From NCBI GenBank assembly GCA_016840945.1, contig JAEORJ010000395.1, positions 1-6,807 on the forward strand: a DNA stretch of 6,807 nt, given 5' to 3'. Source of the DNA: Candidatus Gerdarchaeota archaeon (GTDB taxonomy: Archaea > Asgardarchaeota > Heimdallarchaeia > JABLTI01). The position numbers and the translations under genes are program-made. This document shows positions 1-5,903 of this stretch, piece after piece. The number at the start of each line of letters is the position of its first letter. The stretch's first letter is position 1. The notes beneath the pieces were generated by a model, which was not told the DNA's origin, ran no database searches, and was given only the letters and a program-made list of their open reading frames with translations.

Positions 1-162
1 AGCAATATCAATAACAACTAACTGGTATTTCTCACTTAATTGTTCTTGAAATTTCCAATAATCAGTTGTAGTTCCACAGCTTGGCAATAATATTAACGGT
101 ATTCCATTACCTTTAATCTCATAATGGATTTTTATCCCATCGAATGATTCTACATATGGCAT
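1..162 (-). CDS. Alpha/beta hydrolase fold protein, N-terminal fragment (runs off the left edge)
   Basis: Reading the minus strand from the ATG at 162 gives 54 codons without a stop to the window edge. The peptide starts MPYVESFDGIKIHYEIKG, continues with a hydrophobic strand (GIPLILLP) and then DYWKFQEQLSEKYQLVVIDI. This is the usual opening of alpha/beta hydrolases: beta hairpin, strand 3 leading to the oxyanion loop, a Trp-containing helix, then strand 4. The nucleophile elbow, acid and histidine lie outside the window, so the substrate cannot be inferred. One oddity is that the usual His-Gly after strand 3 is replaced by Pro-Ser-Cys-Gly. The start is supported by a Shine-Dalgarno-like GGAGTGAT (minus strand, 177-170) 7 nt upstream. 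The gene is divergent from the surface-protein gene at 330. The fold is fairly sure; catalytic activity is not shown. Confidence 0.8.
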   Translation of the reverse strand, partial: MPYVESFDGIKIHYEIKGNGIPLILLPSCGTTTDYWKFQEQLSEKYQLVVIDIA

Positions 163-169
163 CTTCCTA

Positions 170-177
170 ATCACTCC
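170..177 (-). promoter_or_regulatory. Ribosome-binding site of the hydrolase gene
   Basis: On the minus strand GGAGTGAT lies 7 nt before the ATG at 162 and closely matches the anti-Shine-Dalgarno complement GGAGGTGAT. It fixes the hydrolase start. Confidence 0.65.
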
Positions 178-209
178 TTCCTTTCTTTAATTAAAACTAA
201 AAAAATTAA

Positions 210-233
210 AATATTCCTATGGATAGGAATATT
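210..233. promoter_or_regulatory. 24-bp palindrome, candidate operator of the hydrolase gene
   Basis: Two perfect 11-nt arms, AATATTCCTAT (210-220) and ATAGGAATATT (223-233), are separated by GG. On the minus strand an A/T-rich TATA-like run (TTTTAATTTTTTT, about 212-200) directly follows, which would place transcription start near 181 and leave a short leader containing the ribosome-binding site at 177-170. A palindrome abutting the upstream edge of a TATA box is a typical site for a dimeric archaeal regulator. The symmetry is seen directly; the role as operator and the choice of hydrolase as target are inferred. It could also affect the divergent gene at 330, though it is 97 nt from that start. 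Confidence 0.6.
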
Positions 234-271
234 CCTCTCTTTACTGGTTATTTCGAAAAAATAAGTTACAA

Positions 272-295
272 CGATATGTTTAAATGAACATGTCG
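272..295. promoter_or_regulatory. Box 1: inverted-repeat motif over the promoter of the surface-protein gene
   Basis: CGATATGTT (272-280) and AACATGTCG (287-295) form 9-nt arms with one mismatch around a 6-nt centre. The centre carries a TTTAAAT TATA-like element (about 278-285). Start of transcription about 26 nt downstream would fall near 308, leaving a leader of about 20 nt with the ribosome-binding site at 318-324. A second copy of the box, 19 of 24 positions identical in the same orientation, lies at 2697-2720. Because the arms flank the TATA element, a protein bound here would compete with TBP, so repression is the simplest reading (inference). Confidence 0.6.
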
Positions 296-317
296 AAAAT
301 ATTACCTTAAAAAATTT

Positions 318-324
318 GAGGATT
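318..324 (+). promoter_or_regulatory. Ribosome-binding site of the surface-protein gene
   Basis: GAGGATT lies 5 nt before the ATG at 330 and supports that start codon. Confidence 0.6.
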
Positions 325-329
325 ATTGA

Positions 330-1463
330 ATGAGAGCTGAAAAAAATAGGTTATTAGTGTTAATATTAGCATTACTAACAGTTGCAGCTATTGGTGCTAA
401 AGTAAATATCAAAAATAATGCCTTTTTATCGATTTCTGCGTATGATAATGTATCTTCAGAAACAACATTTAAACCTACTGCATATGAAATCCCCACACTG
501 CCAGGTGGTCCTGTGCCAGATTGGGATATTAACATAACTGGAATCGGTATAACAAATACAATGCAATTAAATCTTAGTTATTTAGTTGATGAAATACTAG
601 CTGGTAATCTTTATGCTTATGAACAAACAATTGAATATAAAGATAATACTCAAGTTATTATTGGTATTGATATCTTGCAATTAGTTCAGAATTATGGTGG
701 CGCATGGTACGCAGGTGAATTTACCTTTTATGCAGAGGATGGTTATTCCAAAAGCTTGAATGCAACAAATATTGTTTATAGTTATCATCCACCTCCATTA
801 GAAGTCAGTGATATTAAGATCTTGTTAGCCTTTGCTGTAAATGGTACATATCTTGAAGATTCAGATTGGGCTGATGAAGGAGCTATTAGATTAGTTTGCC
901 CAAGCAATAATGAATATACTTATTTCAGTAATATGTGGGTTGGAAATGTTACTGAAATATCTGTTGAAGAACGATGGATGTGTCATGTTTTTGTAAACGA
1001 TGAACTTATTACTTCTATAGAAGCTGATACTGCTGATACATATACAACTATTGATTACTTAACATATGATTTATACTATCATGAGGAAATAACTGAATTT
1101 CAAGGTCCAAGTGTTTTAAGCATTCTAGATTTTATTGGTATCTCATTAGATAATATTACTAAATTTGAAGCTGTAGCACCAGATAACTTAGCAATAATTA
1201 ATGTGTCTGAATTAGCAGGTGATAAACCAGCTATGTTAGCAATGATAGTTGGAGGAGAATATCTTGGTTTTAATGGTGGCCCAATGCGCCTAGTTGGTGG
1301 CAATTTAGGTACGAATTTTTGGATGAAAAATTGTTATGAATTGCATATTACAACCATAGATGCACCTACCACTGTAGTTGCTCCAGGATTTGGTGTTTGC
1401 ACTGCAATTTTTGCATTAATTAGTATGCCAGCAATTTCAGTAATTATTAGAAGAAGAAAATAA
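330..1463 (+). CDS. Secreted surface protein with two degenerate SUOX-like domains and a PGF-CTERM-like anchor
   Basis: The 377-aa product has an N-terminal signal peptide (basic MRAEKNR, hydrophobic core 8-20, likely cleavage after A23) and a C-terminal Pro-Gly-Phe at 352-354 followed by a hydrophobic helix and the tail RRRK. That layout matches archaeal PGF-CTERM sorting and anchoring signals. Eight N-x-S/T sequons (N40, 68, 81, 144, 171, 206, 275, 291) fit a glycosylated exterior protein. Residues about 65-213 and 217-342 each resemble the sulfite-oxidase molybdopterin-binding fold: a segment like GIDILQLV or GPSVLSILDFIGI, then a strand such as FTFYAEDGY or KFEAVAPDN, then a stretch ending RLV, then a closing strand (NVTEISV; CYELHI). 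No conserved Mo-ligand cysteine is visible, so a binding or structural role is more likely than an oxidoreductase. Domain assignment is from pattern only; function is unknown. It is convergent with the phosphodiesterase gene. Confidence 0.75.
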   Translation: MRAEKNRLLVLILALLTVAAIGAKVNIKNNAFLSISAYDNVSSETTFKPTAYEIPTLPGGPVPDWDINITGIGITNTMQLNLSYLVDEILAGNLYAYEQTIEYKDNTQVIIGIDILQLVQNYGGAWYAGEFTFYAEDGYSKSLNATNIVYSYHPPPLEVSDIKILLAFAVNGTYLEDSDWADEGAIRLVCPSNNEYTYFSNMWVGNVTEISVEERWMCHVFVNDELITSIEADTADTYTTIDYLTYDLYYHEEITEFQGPSVLSILDFIGISLDNITKFEAVAPDNLAIINVSELAGDKPAMLAMIVGGEYLGFNGGPMRLVGGNLGTNFWMKNCYELHITTIDAPTTVVAPGFGVCTAIFALISMPAISVIIRRRK

Positions 1464-1472
1464 CTGGATAAA

Positions 1473-1505
1473 TTGTGATTTTTCACAACTTCCTTCTTTT
1501 TTTAT
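1473..1505. terminator. Hairpin plus T-tract between convergent genes
   Basis: TTGTGA (1473-1478) and TCACAA (1483-1488) form a 6-bp stem with a TTTT loop, 10 nt after the stop codon of the surface-protein gene. A T-rich run (CTTCCTTCTTTTTTTATTTTG) follows on the plus strand. The phosphodiesterase gene ends at 1512 on the other strand, so the 48-nt gap probably serves termination in both directions. Archaeal terminators chiefly need the T-tract; whether the hairpin helps is not known. Confidence 0.55.
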
Positions 1506-1511
1506 TTTGTT

Positions 1512-2678
1512 TCATTTTTGTATAACAATTAGTGGAATAACCATATCTTCAAAACAGCATTCACCGTGAACACCTAATCTATAATCATCGTTAGAAGTAC
1601 CCAGATGCATTCCGTGATCAGCAGTAATAATAATTAAAGTATCATTACTTACAGAATCAATTAAGTTATTAACTATAGTAAAAGTCTCTATAACTTTAGA
1701 TAACCACTCAGTTGAATTTGGACCATACATGTGACCACTGTCATCTATTCCATGGAAATGAACGAATAATAAATCACTTCTATTTTGCCCTATTGATTCT
1801 TGTGCTTCAGCATAAATTTCATCATCAATATTTCCATCAGCATTTAAATCCGTTAGCCAATGCTCATAATCAGCTTCTAAATTTAAGAAACCAACATTTC
1901 CTTCAATATACTCTGTAATATAGTTATTTTTACTTCCAACATCAAAAATTGTATCCACCAATAATTGATGATCTTGTCGTATAGTAATACCCGTAGATTT
2001 TGGCCAAAAACCAGAAAGAATAGATGCTGCTCCAACATTAGAGATTGAAGGATAGGTTGTTAATGCAGGTTGAATGAACATTGGGTCAATAATAAAATTC
2101 ACTAATCCAAGAGAGCTTAAATTAGTCCAAAAAGTCCAACCAAAACTATCTAATAAAATTACCAACGTTTTATTGATGTTTGTAGTATTCTCTAATTCTA
2201 CTATCTTTCCTTCTGTATCCCAACCATTGAATGAAAGGTAATGATAAATTGTAGGTGTAATATCAGCTGTGGAATATTGAATATCAATGGCTATCCCTTG
2301 AACATTGTTGATAATTTCGCTATTTAGCTCAAATTGAAATCCTTCAGTTTTCAAACTAATACTGGAATTGCTTAAATCTTCATAAGAATAAACATTTGCC
2401 TGATCTATTTCAGCAATGATTTTTAAGAACTCAAAATTCTCTCTATCATAATTTTCCAATAAATTGTAGGTTGAGATTACTTTAGTGCTATTTGTTAGTG
2501 AAATAAATTCTGAATCTGTAATTGAGATTATATCATGACTGCTCGTGAAAATAGTTAAAAGACTTGCTTCTTGTTTATCGGATAATAATAAAGGTAAAAC
2601 TATCCCTAGGGTTGTACCTGAAATTATTATTGTACTTAATATAATAATTAGAGTAATTTTTTTATTCTTTAGCGTCAT
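1512..2678 (-). CDS. Membrane-anchored alkaline-phosphatase-superfamily phosphodiesterase (type I PDE/NPP-like)
   Basis: From the ATG at 2678 the product has 388 aa; a TTG two codons upstream (2684) is an alternative start. Residues 7-32 form one N-terminal membrane helix, placing the rest outside the cell. The catalytic core starts near 170. Metal ligand D177 lies in ILLDSFGW; T208 in TTYPS is the likely nucleophile, followed by SILSGFWPKSTGI; D312 and H316 lie in DDSGHMYGP; D354-H355 in TADHGM; H371 in VHGE. This is the full set for a two-metal (usually Zn) phosphodiesterase or pyrophosphatase of the NPP/PF01663 type. The chain stops at IPLIVIQK, just where family members normally continue to a 'DIAPT' segment; a matching segment (TADITPTIYHYLSF, from T137) lies instead before the core. 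DLNADGNIDDE (277-287) resembles a calcium loop. Residues about 40-125 match nothing I recognise. The substrate is unknown. Confidence 0.8.
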   Translation of the reverse strand: MTLKNKKITLIIILSTIIISGTTLGIVLPLLLSDKQEASLLTIFTSSHDIISITDSEFISLTNSTKVISTYNLLENYDRENFEFLKIIAEIDQANVYSYEDLSNSSISLKTEGFQFELNSEIINNVQGIAIDIQYSTADITPTIYHYLSFNGWDTEGKIVELENTTNINKTLVILLDSFGWTFWTNLSSLGLVNFIIDPMFIQPALTTYPSISNVGAASILSGFWPKSTGITIRQDHQLLVDTIFDVGSKNNYITEYIEGNVGFLNLEADYEHWLTDLNADGNIDDEIYAEAQESIGQNRSDLLFVHFHGIDDSGHMYGPNSTEWLSKVIETFTIVNNLIDSVSNDTLIIITADHGMHLGTSNDDYRLGVHGECCFEDMVIPLIVIQK

Positions 2679-2696
2679 TTTCAACTAAAAAACAAG

Positions 2697-2720
2697 CGAT
2701 ATGTATTATTAAACATGACG
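2697..2720. promoter_or_regulatory. Box 2: second copy of the inverted-repeat motif in a divergent promoter
   Basis: CGATATGT (2697-2704) and ACATGACG (2713-2720) flank an A/T-rich centre and match box 1 at 19 of 24 positions in the same orientation. On the minus strand the centre reads TTTAATAAT, about 29 nt before the ATG at 2678; this is the archaeal TATA-to-start distance for a leaderless message, and no ribosome-binding site is visible before that ATG. On the plus strand ATTATTAAA could serve the gene at 2774 with a leader of about 40 nt. The box therefore probably controls both the phosphodiesterase and the anchored SUOX-like gene. Similarity is direct; regulation is inferred. Confidence 0.6.
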
Positions 2721-2759
2721 TCTTTACTGATTACAAATTACACTCCACAAACAAAACTT

Positions 2760-2766
2760 GGATGAT
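2760..2766 (+). promoter_or_regulatory. Ribosome-binding site of the anchored SUOX-like gene
   Basis: GGATGAT lies 7 nt before the ATG at 2774, a near match to GGAGGTGAT, and supports this start. Confidence 0.5.
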
Positions 2767-2773
2767 ATAACTG

Positions 2774-3310
2774 ATGAATAAAATCACAAAAATTAGTCTA
2801 ATAGTAGTTATTATCATTTTGGTTGGATCAGGAACAGGAATTGGTATTTGGTTGGGAATTTCGAATAATGATTTAGGACCTCACCCTGATGCTGAATGGT
2901 CCTTACAAATTACCGGTAATATTATTGGTGATGATTTTAACATTACCTTGTCAGAGCTTCTTGAAATGCCTACTCATAAAGAAAAATATACCATTCGTGG
3001 TTCAACAACTTTTGAAGCTGTATATCAAGGAGTAAGTATTTCATATTTAGTTACTAATATTTTAAATATTAATACTTCAGCAACAACGATTATTTTCGAA
3101 GCATATGATAGCTATCAAATACACTTCAGCATTTCCGAAATAATAGCTGATGAATCAAATATTCTAGCTTATGCAATGGATAATGAGTATCTTACAAATT
3201 ATACTGTTGGTGGTACAGGTTATTTACGGTTAGTTATTCCACCAGCCAGTGAATCAGATTATAATGGTCCCTTATGTTTGAAATGGATTACAAAAATAAT
3301 TATCACTTAA
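2774..3310 (+). CDS. Membrane-anchored single SUOX-like (molybdopterin-binding fold) domain protein
   Basis: The 178-aa product has one N-terminal hydrophobic helix (about 7-29) and then an extracytoplasmic domain (41-178). The domain follows the sulfite-oxidase/YedY molybdopterin-binding pattern (PF00174-like): WSLQITGNI, then NITLSELLEMP, then YQGVSISYLV, a strand plus AYDSY where typical members have A-DGY, then SEIIADESNILAYAMDNEYL, then GYLRLVIP, and a closing KWITKIII. The cysteine that binds molybdenum in catalytic members, usually just before the GV-S--L segment, is absent: that stretch reads YTIRGSTTFEAVY, and the only cysteine (C168) lies elsewhere. The protein is thus probably not a molybdoenzyme. 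It lacks other domains and is shorter than true sulfite oxidases. It shares its fold pattern and its promoter box with the 377-aa surface protein and is divergent from the phosphodiesterase. Fold moderately sure, role unknown. Confidence 0.75.
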   Translation: MNKITKISLIVVIIILVGSGTGIGIWLGISNNDLGPHPDAEWSLQITGNIIGDDFNITLSELLEMPTHKEKYTIRGSTTFEAVYQGVSISYLVTNILNINTSATTIIFEAYDSYQIHFSISEIIADESNILAYAMDNEYLTNYTVGGTGYLRLVIPPASESDYNGPLCLKWITKIIIT

Positions 3311-3379
3311 AAAACTCCATTTCATTTTCTATTACTTTTGTTAATGAGAAAAATATTGATAAATCAGCACTCTCATCTT

Positions 3380-3389
3380 TTAAGCTTAA
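3380..3389 (+). promoter_or_regulatory. TATA-like element before the antiporter gene
   Basis: The perfect 10-nt palindrome TTAAGCTTAA sits 10 nt before the ATG at 3399 and about 26 nt before the alternative TTG start at 3411. It is the best TATA candidate in the 82-nt gap after the SUOX-like gene, but would fit only a leaderless message from 3411. Another A/T-rich run, AATATTGATAAAT near 3350-3362, would give a leader containing GAGGAT at 3395-3400. I cannot choose between them. Confidence 0.3.
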
Positions 3390-3398
3390 TGTTTGAGG

Positions 3399-4796
3399 AT
3401 GCTGATAATATTGAGTGATAGATATCGAAAGATTTACCGAACTGTTAAAGATCCACCAATTGCTAGGGTTATTTCACCATTACAAAGATTTATTCAACAA
3501 GAAGCTAATAGCAGTAAGATACTTCTAATCTGTATTATTCTTGGATTAATATGGGCTAACATCCCATTTGATTATTCTTATGCTGATTTTTGGAGTGTAG
3601 AAATATCCATAGGTTTTGGTTCTGCAATTTCAGTTTCTCAGCCATTGATTTGGTGGATAAATGATGGTCTTATGGTCCTATTTTTCGTTGTAATAGGATT
3701 AGAAATTAAACGTGAAATCATTATTGGTGGTTTGAATGATATTAAAGATGCAGCATTCTCAATTGTAGCTGCTCTAGGTGGAATGATTTTTCCCATAGTT
3801 ATATTCATGAGTATTAATCATCCTTCAATGGAGACCTTTCAAGGATGGAGTGTACCAGTTGCGACAGATATTGCTATAGCATTAGGTGTTATATCGTTAT
3901 TTAGTTATAAAGTTCCAAAGAAAATACGTTTGATATTAACTTCAATGGCTATTATAGATGATATTGGTTCGATTATTTTAATAGCGATTTTTTATTCTCA
4001 TACATTTAATTGGATATACTTTTTAGTTAGCTTAGCAATTATTGGGATTTTGGTTGCTTTTAATAGGTTGGGTTTTCGAAATCTATTATTTTATATTATA
4101 CCAGGAATAGGATTATGGTTTAGTATTCTGTATACTGGTATACATACCACTTTAGCAGGAGTTATTCTAGCAATCACTATCCCAGCAACAAAAAGAATTG
4201 ATTTAAATGATTTTTATGATATAAGTAAAAAATCATTGAATAGCATTTCAGAAATTTCAACAAGCACAGATGAAGTATCTTGTTATACTCGAGTTATCTC
4301 ACAAGTTCAAGCTTTAGAAAATGGTTGCAGAAATATTAGGGCGCCAATAGAGATTATAGAACATAAAATGATGGGTTGGGTAGCATATGTAGTAGTACCA
4401 TTATTTGCATTGGCAAATTCAGGGATAAATTTCTTTGAACTAACAATTAATCCTTTTAGCAGTAGGCTTTTTTGGGGTATTTTCTTAGGATTAGTTCTCG
4501 GTAAACCTATTGGTGTGTTTTTAACCACTTTCATATCCCATAGAGCAAAATTATTTGTAAAACCAGCTAATGTAAGTTGGTTACATTTAGTTGCTATGTC
4601 TTGTTTAATGGGTATTGGTTTTACAATGTCCAACTTTATAGCAGTATTATCTTTTGGTGTAAATCTTGATTTTTTAGGCATCTCAAGAATAGCTATCTTA
4701 TTAGCATCTATAATATCAGGTATTGTTGGATTCCTACTTTTCCGACGTACAACTAAAGATTTGATAGATGAAAAAGAAGAGAAATCGACAACTTAA
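3399..4796 (+). CDS. nhaA: Na+/H+ antiporter, NhaA family
   Basis: From the ATG at 3399 the product has 465 aa, somewhat longer than the usual 390-440. It exports Na+ (or Li+) in exchange for protons at the cell membrane. The family hallmarks are all present: PLQRFIQQEANSSKILL leading into helix 1 and IWANIP; FFVVIGLEIKREI; VPVATDIAIALGV with D157 (E. coli D133 counterpart); MAIIDDIGS with the ion-binding pair D187-D188 (E. coli D163/D164); TGIHTTLAGV with H249 (E. coli H225); and VLGKPIGVF with K369 (E. coli K300). A hydrophilic loop (about 265-325) precedes PLFALANSG, and the C-terminus is charged. The start is uncertain: TTG at 3393, ATG at 3399 and TTG at 3411 are in frame, and GAGGAT (3395-3400) would best serve TTG 3411. 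NhaA is mostly bacterial, so transfer is possible, though base composition matches the neighbours. Confidence 0.95.
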   Translation: MLIILSDRYRKIYRTVKDPPIARVISPLQRFIQQEANSSKILLICIILGLIWANIPFDYSYADFWSVEISIGFGSAISVSQPLIWWINDGLMVLFFVVIGLEIKREIIIGGLNDIKDAAFSIVAALGGMIFPIVIFMSINHPSMETFQGWSVPVATDIAIALGVISLFSYKVPKKIRLILTSMAIIDDIGSIILIAIFYSHTFNWIYFLVSLAIIGILVAFNRLGFRNLLFYIIPGIGLWFSILYTGIHTTLAGVILAITIPATKRIDLNDFYDISKKSLNSISEISTSTDEVSCYTRVISQVQALENGCRNIRAPIEIIEHKMMGWVAYVVVPLFALANSGINFFELTINPFSSRLFWGIFLGLVLGKPIGVFLTTFISHRAKLFVKPANVSWLHLVAMSCLMGIGFTMSNFIAVLSFGVNLDFLGISRIAILLASIISGIVGFLLFRRTTKDLIDEKEEKSTT

Positions 4797-4822
4797 TACC
4801 ATTTAAGTTGTCACTTTTTTTT
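4787..4822. terminator. Hairpin plus T8 terminator between antiporter and aldo/keto reductase genes
   Basis: GACAACTTAA (4787-4796, including the antiporter stop codon) pairs perfectly with TTAAGTTGTC (4803-4812) around a 6-nt loop TACCAT. Eight T residues follow at 4815-4822. This looks like an intrinsic terminator. On the minus strand the same stem is followed by a T/C-rich run, so it could also end the convergent reductase transcript (stop at 4844). Confidence 0.75.
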
Positions 4823-4843
4823 GATATTAAAAATCAATTGTTT

Positions 4844-5782
4844 TTAGAACAAATCAAAATCTAATTTATCAGATACAGCTGTCAACTGGACTATTTCATC
4901 CTTGGTTAATTTCCATTGAGTAGCATGAATATTACTATCAACATGGTTGGTCTTTTTTGCACCGGGAATCGGAATAACAAAATCATCTTTTAGTAACCAA
5001 TTTATAGCAACTTCAGCTGGAGTAGCATTATGATTTTTAGCAATAACTTTCATAAGATCAAATAATGGTTTAGCTTGCACTAAATTCTCTTTATTTTTGA
5101 AATGTGGGTCATAGTTACGAAAATCATTCTCAGAAAAAGTGGTGTTTTCATCATATTTGGCAGTTAAAAAGCCACTTAGTAGAGGGCTATAAGCCATAAT
5201 ATCTATGCCATTTTTCTTCAAGTAAGGTATCATTTCTTTTTCAATAATCCGATTTACTAGATTATATTCTATTTGATTAACTATTATTTCACCATTTTTC
5301 AAACTATTATTTGCTAATTCAACTTCATGATTCTTAAAGTTAGAAACACCTGCATAACGAATCTTACCATCAGCAAGTAACTCATCCATTGCACGCATGG
5401 TTTCAGGTATGGGTGAATATGGCCAAGGCCAGTGAACAAGATAAAGATCAATATAATCAGTTTGTAATCTCTCAAGGCTATGATTAGCAGCTTTGATAAC
5501 CTCTTTGTATCCCAAATGAACCGGAGATACTTTAGTTGAGATAATTATATTCTCACGTTCATTTCGATCTTTTAATACTTCACCAATATATTTCTCTGTT
5601 AATCCGCCTGAGTATTCTTCAGCAGTATCAATAAAATTAATGCCATTGTCAATTGCATAATTAATGCAATTAAAGATTTCATTTTTATCTTGTATTCCTT
5701 TTGATCTATGACCAAAAGCTAAGGTACCCAAACCAATCCTTGAGATCTTTAGGTCGCTTTTTCCTAGAGTAATTTTATCCAT
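4844..5782 (-). CDS. Aldo/keto reductase, NAD(P)H-dependent
   Basis: This is a 312-aa cytosolic TIM-barrel oxidoreductase that reduces aldehydes or ketones (or the reverse) with NAD(P)H. The catalytic tetrad is intact: D52 and Y57 in FIDTAEEYSGG, K84 in ISTKVS, and H117 in LYLVHWPWP. Other family signatures are the N-terminal SRIGLGTLAFG, GKIRYAGVSNF (139-149), QIEYNLV (170-176), AYSPLLSGFL (197-206) and the cofactor-phosphate region PIPGAKKTNHVDSN (271-284). Length is full for the family. It lacks the C-terminal cysteine extension of the other reductase at 6490. The start is supported by AGGGGT 8 nt upstream (minus strand, 5796-5791). It follows the flavoprotein gene after a 121-nt gap, long enough for its own promoter. 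The physiological substrate cannot be told from the sequence. Confidence 0.93.
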   Translation of the reverse strand: MDKITLGKSDLKISRIGLGTLAFGHRSKGIQDKNEIFNCINYAIDNGINFIDTAEEYSGGLTEKYIGEVLKDRNERENIIISTKVSPVHLGYKEVIKAANHSLERLQTDYIDLYLVHWPWPYSPIPETMRAMDELLADGKIRYAGVSNFKNHEVELANNSLKNGEIIVNQIEYNLVNRIIEKEMIPYLKKNGIDIMAYSPLLSGFLTAKYDENTTFSENDFRNYDPHFKNKENLVQAKPLFDLMKVIAKNHNATPAEVAINWLLKDDFVIPIPGAKKTNHVDSNIHATQWKLTKDEIVQLTAVSDKLDFDLF

Positions 5783-5860
5783 AACTTATTACCCCTAAAG
5801 ATAAAAAACAATATTGGGATAAAAAAGCTATTCTTACTCTTGTATAGTGAAAATTTTAAT

Positions 5861-5877
5861 GAAAGTATTTAATTTTC
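5861..5877 (-). promoter_or_regulatory. Candidate archaeal promoter (BRE + TATA) of the aldo/keto reductase gene
   Basis: On the minus strand GAAAA followed by TTAAATAC resembles a BRE plus TATA box in the 121-nt gap before the reductase. Start of transcription would fall near 5843, leaving a leader of about 60 nt that ends in the ribosome-binding site at 5796-5791. CTATAC near 5842 is a weaker alternative. The gap contains no gene. Confidence 0.4.
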
Positions 5878-5903
5878 TATCATTATTGGTGAAATCTTAT
5901 TTT

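Noticed and set aside
1712..1918. Open frames antisense to the phosphodiesterase, the antiporter (4307-4681) and the redox genes (6109-6309, 6509-6721).
   Set aside because: Their translations show no domain, are skewed in composition as expected for the reverse of a real gene, and lack ribosome-binding sites.
3311..3350. T-rich stretch after the anchored SUOX-like gene as a terminator.
   Set aside because: Short T runs are broken by other bases and there is no hairpin; plausible for an archaeal terminator but not distinguishable from A/T-rich background.
3363..3406. Inverted repeat ATCAGCA / TGCTGAT spanning the antiporter start region, considered as a translation-control hairpin.
   Set aside because: The arms are only 7 nt with a 30-nt loop; in such A/T-rich sequence this can occur by chance, and the start codon itself is uncertain.
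3389..3418. Nine-codon frame (ATG at 3389, stop at 3416-3418) overlapping the antiporter start, considered as a leader peptide.
   Set aside because: It has no ribosome-binding site and no recognisable peptide feature; the overlap probably reflects chance.
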